Source: Schizochytrium sp. CCTCC M209059 (lineage: Eukaryota; Sar; Bigyra; Thraustochytrida; Thraustochytriidae). From it: a DNA stretch of 64,000 nucleotides. The stretch's first letter is position 1. The number at the start of each line of letters is the position of its first letter. Below the pieces are notes generated by a model. It had not been told where the DNA came from, searched no databases, and worked only from the letters and a program-made list of their open reading frames with translations. This document shows, in pieces, positions 10,701-19,700 of this stretch. The translations under genes and the position numbers were made by a program. Location: NCBI GenBank assembly GCA_000818945.1, contig KN805380.1, positions 693,133 to 757,132 on the forward strand, written 5' to 3'.

Positions 10701-13700
10701 ACAGCAATTACAACGCGTCTCGCGACCTGTGGAAGTCCTTGCCAGCTTTCCAAAGATTGTAGGCGAACTATCAACCGTACCTCCGGGCGCGACACGAGAA
10801 GAAGCGCACTCCTGTCTCGGCGTACTCGTTCGCGACACGGTCCTTCGGTTCGGAGCCGATCTTCATCGTGCAGAGAGGGGTATCTTTGCCGTGTCAAAGG
10901 GCGCACCGACGCCTCCAGTCAGCCTTTTCCCTCCGCACGTTTTCGATCAGCTCACGCACAGGGCTACAGAGGTGAGTCGAACGGATCGAAAGACTACTGC
11001 GGCTCAGGCTAGCTTGGGCCACGTTACTGTGTTTCTGGCCGAGCGACCATCACGATTGGAACACAAACCACAGAAGATTCATCAACACATTCACAAAAAG
11101 CAAGGGTTTGATGGGGTCTCGGGCCCCGAGTCCAAGGGAGGATCTTCATATAATGCTGTTCTTGCGCAGTTTGTGCAGGCACGCGCTCTACTCACCCTGG
11201 TCGCCCCCGTCGATCGAAATGAGACCGGGCGCAAAGCGCGCGTCAGGATGGACCTGGCCCGCTTTCTTGCGCAGGCGAATCTCATGCACGTCTGTCAAGC
11301 GGTCGAGGTGGTTGGCGCTGTTCTGCGACCCATCTCTTCTGCTGCTGCGGCGCCAGTGGATCCACTTTTTCTTCAAAAAGAAGCACCACTTTTGCCAGGG
11401 GTCGCTCTAAATCTCGACACATTGCGTGCGGACGTGAGCGTCGATGGTCTTGCCAAGGGTTTGGCATCTGCAGCATTCAGTCTTGGCGGAGCTAGCCTAC
11501 AGTGCCAGGGGACCACAGTGCTGTCCATTAGGACCCCAAAGGGTAAGGCTGCAGTTGCTCTTTCCGGTCACGTCTTTGGCGAGGGCCATCCCGTGACGGC
11601 GTCTTTGCAACGAATCAAGGCTGCATCGCGTTTTCTTTCGAAAAGTGTTGTCGCGAGATTTCACGCCGAGCAACGCACGGTCGAAGCGCGCCTGGGTTTC
11701 GGCGCTACGCTGGGTGTCACCCATCTCGATGCCATTGGCGGACACGGGCTCTTGGTCTGGATCTGGCAGGCCCGCTCGCGCATTGCCGACATTCTCAAGG
11801 TTTACGTCGGCCAAGACCGCAACCGGGCAGCGGAAGAGGCCAATGTCCCGAAATTTCCCTTTCCGGACGATCGCGCAGCTCCTGTCGATTCTGGTGAAAT
11901 TGCCGTTTACAATGACATTCGAGTCCGCCCTCGTCGAAGCAGCAGCCTACTACCGTGGGTACAAGGAACGCGCGTGTTTGTGCACATTGACGCACGCGAA
12001 GGGGAGGCTTACATCACCAGTAAAGTCATGATGAAGGTTCCGGCAATAAGTCTTGTTCAGAATGGACGAGAACACAACGACTTTCGTTGGAAGGCTGGAC
12101 CGTTGGCATTGTGTGTACGAGGACATCGCGGAGGTCTTCGGCGTGTCCTCCGGGATGCTCATTTCCACGGGTCGTGTTCCTGTGCGCTGGGAGAGGCCGT
12201 GGAGCTTCGCCTCTCCATTATTTGCGATCAGTTGCAGATGGATCTGGACCCTGAACGTCTTCTTGTCCTGAGCGCTGTGCTGGATTCCCCCTTGTTCAAA
12301 AGAGGAGCACATTTACTCCAAAAGACGACCGAAGCTGACTCACCTTTCTCAAATACGCGAGACAACGGCACGCAGGGTGTCTCCAGCGCTTTGACGCGAA
12401 CTTCGATCGCGGTCGCAGCGAAGCATCCCGACGAGATGGACTGGCCACTCATTGTGCTCAATATTCAGGGTGATCTTGCTGGCGTGCACCTGAACTTATT
12501 CCCTCATGCACGCATGGGTGGCGGACAAGCTCATGTGGGAACACCCTATCAGGTTGCTGAAAACGTTGAGTTCGTGATGGAACATTTGCATTTTAGTTTG
12601 CGCCAAGACACTTCGTCATTGGCTGTAAGAGTGACCGTGCGAGATTTATGCGCCTTTGAACGCTTGCGCTCTTCGTCTCGGCCTCCGTCCGACGAGTCGA
12701 CATCAGCTGACGACGCCACGGGCCTCTGCAGTATGCCCGCTACCGCGATCGGGGCCATTGTAGCCTTTCTCCCCGCGCACGACATTGTGTCATTGGCAAC
12801 AGCCTTTGGTGTGCCATTGTCTTCGACGCAGACGTCCCGTGCCACGCAAACGATGACAGACATGCTATCGCTGCAGCCACAAAATGAGGACGATACATTC
12901 TTTGAGGCTTTGGACCTTTCTGTTCCTATTGCCTGTTCGCCCTCGATCGACGAGGTGCCTACGAACAAACCGACTCTGCTCTCATGCGCTGTAATCAAGC
13001 CCACAAATGGCCGACTTCTTGTGGAAGGAGGTTTGCTGCCCTTAGACTTTGTGTTGCGACCGGGGCTCATTGCAGCGTTTTTGTTGCTCGCATCCCACGT
13101 TCGTGTTGTTGCAAAAGAAAAGCGCAACCGTGTCCCCCCAAAACAAGCAAAAACGGCGCACGGCGTAGAAGAGTCGCGAGGGAAGCCCAAGTGGCCCCAG
13201 GTGCAGTTGCAGCTTGGTCGCCTTCGTGCATTCATTCCATTGGGCACTTCATTTTCTCCAGCATCTCATCCATCGCACGCTCTTGTAATCGAATGCGCTA
13301 CAGTGCGTGCGTCTCAGACGCAAGATGGCGTGGGCGCCTCATGTACTCTTGGACCATTATCTGCGTCAACTTGTACAGTTGAAATTAATGCGCCGTCTCA
13401 AGATGATGTAAATGAGGAGAACTCTCTGCGGGCAGGCGCGCTCGACTCGTTCTACAGATTCGCGTATCATCGCGATGTAGCTGTCAAGGGTTCTCCTGTC
13501 ATGCTTCCTTTCTCCGTCCGAATGATGATTGGCCCGAGCGGCCACCTCGAATTTGCTTGCGATGAGGTGAAAATTCAAGTTTCAGTGAATCAGATTCGCC
13601 AAGTGCAAACTTTACTGGGCGAGGTCGCTACGCTCACCAACAAGGCTCATTTAGCATTTTTGCTCAATGACTCTCTGAGCGTCCGCGAAGCAATCTTTCT

Positions 13701-16700
13701 AAACGTTCTTTTACAAGAAGAATTCGATCGTGCTGTTCTTCCGAGCGCAAAGGAGAAACCGACCGAGGAAGCAACGGCCTCAGAGGACCAGGTCATGACG
13801 AGAGACCCTCTCGTTTCAATCTCGGCGATCGTGCCTGGTGTTGAGGTTCAACTTCTGGACGACGAGACGGCGGAGGTCGCTCGTGTATGGGTATCGGAGA
13901 TGCGTCTTTCGAGCAGCAAAGACACCATGTTCGAAATCATGGACTGGGGTCTCGATGCTGGTGGCCGTCAGAGTGTTGTTGCCCCGCCTAAAGGATCCTC
14001 ACCGAGTCTGTCGGCGTCCATGCCCCAGGGAGTAAGTTCCTGTGTTGTTGAGCTTCCACGTGGATTGCTTATCAGCGCCGACGCCGGGCTCGTGCAGGCC
14101 GTAACTCGACACTTTCCTTTGGAGCCTTTTGCTGCGCAGTCGGACGAAACGATTAAGGCGTCTATCAAGTTTCATACGTTTGTCAAGGCGCGTAAACTTT
14201 TGGCGACTGCACAAACAGACGACATTCCACGCGAGGAGGTGGACGCTGGCGCACACGTTCGAATGACTCTCAAATTCGTTCTGGCGTCCTTCGACGCTCG
14301 ACTTCATCTTACAGAGTCTTCATCTTCACCGGGAATTCGCCTCACTGCGGATCAGGTTTTCTTTCAGCAAGCTTTGCGTCAGACTCGTGGCGAATTTGAG
14401 GTTGTTGTAATCCGCACCTCCCTCACGGCAAGAACGACGTCGGAGAGAACCATGGTGATGATCGAGCCGACAGACCTCCGCTTCGTTGGAAGCAAGGTCC
14501 TCAGTCATAGTGCACGGATGTCGCTAGGAATCGAGACTGTTGCAGCCGAGACGTTTATTTCTCTTGAGTCTCTGGCAACGCTCATGGCTGTTGCGGAAGC
14601 ATACACTCCAAAAACGAAGGGGCCAGCAGCAGCAGCAACTGCATATGTGCGCACGCGGTATCCGTCTGCCTCATCTACTGCCTCGATCGCTTTGAGCATA
14701 GCATCATCAATGCAGGACAACCTTTACTTTTCCAAGCTTCCTACGCCGCGCACGAACGACTTTGCCAGCCTCAAGCGCATCTACGAAATGGACAATAACA
14801 TCGAGTACGTGCATCCGGCACCGGGCCAGATTGTGCTTGGCGCGCTGGGAATGCCCGGCTCTCTTGCAGGTCCCGAGCAAATGTGGAGCGCTGCAAACCC
14901 TGTTGAAGCCACACAGGGGCTGCAGGCAGGCGGGCAGTGGAAGCGATCCTTTGCGCCTCTATCGACCTCGTCAATGTCAGATTGGGTCACATTGCGATGG
15001 CAGTACTTTGAGCCGCGAAAGCTCGAGCGCATCCGGCTTCTTAACGCGCCTCCGATTCCCCGTGGCGTTGCAGACGCCGCCATTCATCCAACCGGAGTGG
15101 AAGCAAGCGTTGTGGAGTGTCAGCTTGCATATTGGGACGCTATTCAAGGGTGCTATGTAGTCGTCGCACATTTCAACGTTCCTCTCGAGGAGGAGGCCCT
15201 TGCCTCCCCGTGGAGACGCCCTGGCGTAGAAGACTTTGTTGACGCCTTTTCTAATCTCGTAGACATGTCTATGGTGGATGATGCGACAAGAAATGACCCT
15301 GCCGAAGATTCGGACCGAGAAGGAGGATTTCTCGGCGCCCGGAAAAAGCTTCATGCGAGTACTTTCCCTCTACAGGTCCGTCGCAGCGCTGCTGCCAAAT
15401 CGTGGATCCTGCGATGGCACGCTGCCGAGACAGTGGACCGTGAAAGTCTTCCTGTGGACGATCGACTGGCTGTGTGCTCAGCACTCGTGCGCTCGTTGTG
15501 CGTCGAGAGTGCTTGCTCTGATGCCTTTTGGTATCCGATGGAAGTCCATATTTCGGCACGGCGCTTGGGTCTTGCGGTGCTGCGCCAGGCAGACCTGAAT
15601 TCCCGAAAGGAGGAAATGCTCTTCGTATTACGGGCCCGCAACTTTGGTGTGCACCTGCAACAGCGACCCAAAGAGCGCGAGAGGGTTCGCGTTAGTGCAG
15701 ATCTCGATGTTCACGTGCAGGACTTTGGTCACCTCGCTCTTTTGCATTTTGCGCGGGTGCACAATTTGGCGGTGGTACATGAGAAGAGCGCTTCGTCGCG
15801 CGGTGAAAGTGTGTGGATTGACTGTCGCCACTGGCGCTGGAATATCAGTAAGCAGACGCTCCCTGCAGTTCATTTTGCCGTGCAGTCCTTTGCTCATGAC
15901 ATGGAAAAGCTTCTTTTCCGGCGTGATGAGATTGCCAAAGAAGCTAACGTGCAAATGGGCTCAGGGCCTCCTACGAGCGGTAGAACTACTCCAGCAGACA
16001 GCCAAGAACAGACCCATGGCGACGCCGGCGGCGAAGACAAGGATAACAACAAGAACGATGATGACGACGCGTCATTGCAGTACCGGATCGTCAATTCAAC
16101 AGGCCGGACAGTTTGGTTTGGGCAGTACGGGACTGCGGAGGTTATTCGAGTCGATGCAGAAAAGACGCGCTCTTATTCGTGGCGCGTCACAAGCACGCAC
16201 CTCATGCCGCATGCGAAAGATCACACGCTTGTCCGCTATGGTAGAAAAGAGTCCGAGTTTGCGAGCCTCGACGCCTCCTTGCGTGCACAAATTGAACGCG
16301 CTGCCGAATTTATCCCTCTGATGCGATTCGCGCTTTCTTCAGACCGCAGCGACGACGAACCCGGGACATGGACGCGGCCAACCTCGATCGATAACATTGG
16401 CGTGCACTTGCGAAGTCTCGTATTTGGCGGCGTGAACAAGAATGCCAAAAGTGTCTTTTTCGGCAACGAGCCGCAGAGCCGTCTCTGGGTGAGCGCACAG
16501 CGTGGGGAAAACGGTCTGCAGACGATTGTTCGGCTCTTGCCAAGCCATTTTGTCGTGAGTCGTGTTCCAGAGCCTTTGCAGATCCGCTTTGCGTCCAGCA
16601 CGCGTGAAGTTCCAGCTTGCGACGCAAAAGTCCTTCGCGAAACATTTGCTCGCGCCAAAGGGCATGACGATGGTGACGATGACGGTATGGACTCTCCGAT

Positions 16701-19700
16701 CCATGGGGTGCAGGTGGAGCGCCTGCAGCGCATGTCCTCGTCGTCCAGCGTGGCAAGCGTCGGGCCAGGACATTCGGATTCGTCATCGGGTCCTGGCGGG
16801 CAGAAATCGCATGGAACAAGGGTGTCCAAGGGCCGAAATTCGACGGAACCTCTGAAGTGGGGCGGGGATCATTCGCCCGTTGGCTATATCGACGAGAAGG
16901 AGTTCGACTTTTCCTTTGCAGGCGCAGGCACGCTACCTCTCATGTGCCCCGACGTGAATCTTTTGGCGTCAATGGACGATGCGACGCAGGAAAAGGCTGA
17001 TCGAGAAATGAGCATTCAAATCGGACGCCAAATCGACTGGTCCGCGCCGATCTCGCTTCTCAAGGTCGATGGTCGTAGTGCTCCGCAGCTCGTCGAAGTA
17101 CCTGGACCTCTCGGCGTCTCATCAATGTGGCTTTGGGTTCATGTTCGGCGTGCACATATTCGTTCCCCACAAGGCGGCCGTCTGCGTTCGTGGGTCATGG
17201 TTGAGATCTGGCCAACTGCGTATCTGTGTAACGACGCGCCGTGGCCTCTACTCTGCAAAATGCGCCCCCAGACGCGCCTCGAGCTTTTACAGTATGCTAT
17301 GGTGAAGCATGAGAAAGACTTCAGCAAAGGATATTGGCCTCTTGTCAAATCTGAGCACCAGCATAGCAATACTGAGAATTCAACTTTGGGTCAAGCGACT
17401 CCTTCAGATGAAGGCCGAGGGGAAATTCGCGTGCAAACGGTTGAACCAAACACAATCGCCGCCCTCTTTTTGCACCCCACTCGATCTCAGGCCCTGATCT
17501 TGTCGAGTGCCGCGGGAGAAGGCAGTCGCGGCGAAGCGAGCGATAGTTTGTCCGGCTCTCCAGCGCTCCGCATCCACGAGCCGTTATTCGCAAACTGCAT
17601 TACAGCCTTTGGTGCGTCAATGTACGCAACTGGGACTCGTCTTCGCATGGTCCTGGCCCATCACGAGGCGCACCTGCGAGGCGGCAGGATTACAATGCAG
17701 GCTTCAGCTGTCTCAGGCTTTGCATCGCTTTTTATTCGCGCATCCGCTCCGATGTGCCTTCGCAATGAGTCTCGGAACAAGCTTCATTTCCGCTGCGGTG
17801 ACGAGGTTGTCTCTGTCGATCAAGGCGCGAGCGTCCCTGTGGCATGGTGGCCAAAATCTTCGCTGGGCAGTATCGAGGGTGATGATTTCCAGATGATGGA
17901 GCTTTGTCTGGGACGTGAGTGCATTGGTCAGGATGAAGAAACCATTGCCTGGTCATCCCCGCTCCCGCTCGGTGATGATGACCAGCACATTGTTGCCATT
18001 CCTGTGCTCGAGAGTGTCAAAGACGCCGAGCACGCTGCGTGGGTTTCACAATATTGGTGCGACATGTCACGCGAGGAGGACGGGCGTCTTATCGTCACCA
18101 CCAGGGACAGAATTCTGGTGCATAATCGCATGAAGGGACCGCCTGTGCGGTTGCGCGTTGAATCGCCATTTTCCGAGGCTCTCGACTTTGTTGAGATTGC
18201 CGAGAGTGAGGCGTGGTCACCCATGAGCTACTTTTGCGATGTGAGTGCTGGTACGCTTCCCGGTCTCGCGAACAAGGAGAAGGAAAAGGATGGTGTACAT
18301 ACAGAGTCTGTGTCACGCTCGGATGGGTCTGACACAGCAAGGCCGGCCAGTGAGCGTCGCTCAAGTGGGTTCTCAACGTGGATTCTGAATCGTTCTCAAC
18401 GTTCTGCGTCCGCAAGTTCGGTGAGCAGTCTGCTGGGCTTGGGAAGTGGAGTCGGGGCAAGTCAGTCAGGGTCGAACGCGAACTCAGAGGCGGGCGATAG
18501 TCCCGAGCAGAAGTTACTCAGTACTGTGCTGAGGCTTAACACAACCGCAGCGCCCGGCGTTTGGACAGAGCCAATTCCAGTATCCTCTTTGGATATTGCA
18601 CAGGGCTGGAAACAGCTCGTGCAGCTGCACGTGGGGCCAACACATGTGGAGACCATCACATGCATTTGCAATGAGGTCGACGGGGTCGTCCACGTTGTCC
18701 TTCAACGCGAGACGCAGCCAGAGTGTATTGTGATGAACAAATCGGCAGATTTCCTCTCGGTTGGCTTGGGGAACGCATCGCAAAAGCACAAATGGACAAG
18801 TGGTCAAGCTCGGGGCTCATGTTGGGGACTCTATCTTGCTCCCAAGCACAGCGCGACCGTGAATTGGCTCGCACTTTCGCAGCGTGTGCGCAGGCCCTTA
18901 TTCGAAGTGATGCGGCCGAATGTTGATGACAGCACGAGCGAGTATGCTGGCAGGGAAATGGGGCCCGCTGCAGAGACGATTCTTTCGAGCGCAGCGGCCT
19001 CTCCTCAAGCGCGGGGGCGGATGAGTCCCATCGTCATGGATGGGCCAGCTGCCCAGGAGGAGAGCCTTGGCGGCGACGACGACCCCGCCAAGCTTGCGAT
19101 GCAACTTCACGTGAGTTTGGCTCGCCAACGGCTTGTGCGCGACGAGTACTTGTGCGTTATTGAAGAAGATGATCCGGCATGGCTTCGCAAACCTTCCGAG
19201 GTCTTTGAAGGTCAGCAACGGAAGGATAGGCTGTTGCTGTTTCAACGCCACAAGTTTACAAATACCGGTCTTGGATCCTGGGATGGCGTTGTTCGCGAAA
19301 TCGACACTGGAACTGCGCTAGAAATGGACGACAAGACGCAAACTGGCAAAGCTGTGCCACCAGGCAAGGTCGAAACTCGATTCTTGCAGCGCGAGACAGG
19401 TACAAGAATATTGCCATTGGAGCGCTATCGCGTAGTAATGTCACGGCCGCATGCCTGGTGGGAAATCTCCGTGCATGACGTGAAGAGTGCTCCAGCGTTG
19501 GATTTGGAAGCGGGCGCCAAGGATGCAGGGTCTCTGGGCGAGATCGAGACGACAGATGGAACTGACGTGCAGTCCTCGTCTTTCGACGATGCGGGCTCGT
19601 CGAGTTACGTGAAGACCAAGAGTTTGCAGGTCCTAGCCACGGTGTCGGATCTCGAGGTTTGCCTTTTTGATCAGTCGTTGGAGACTGTGCACTTGCGTGT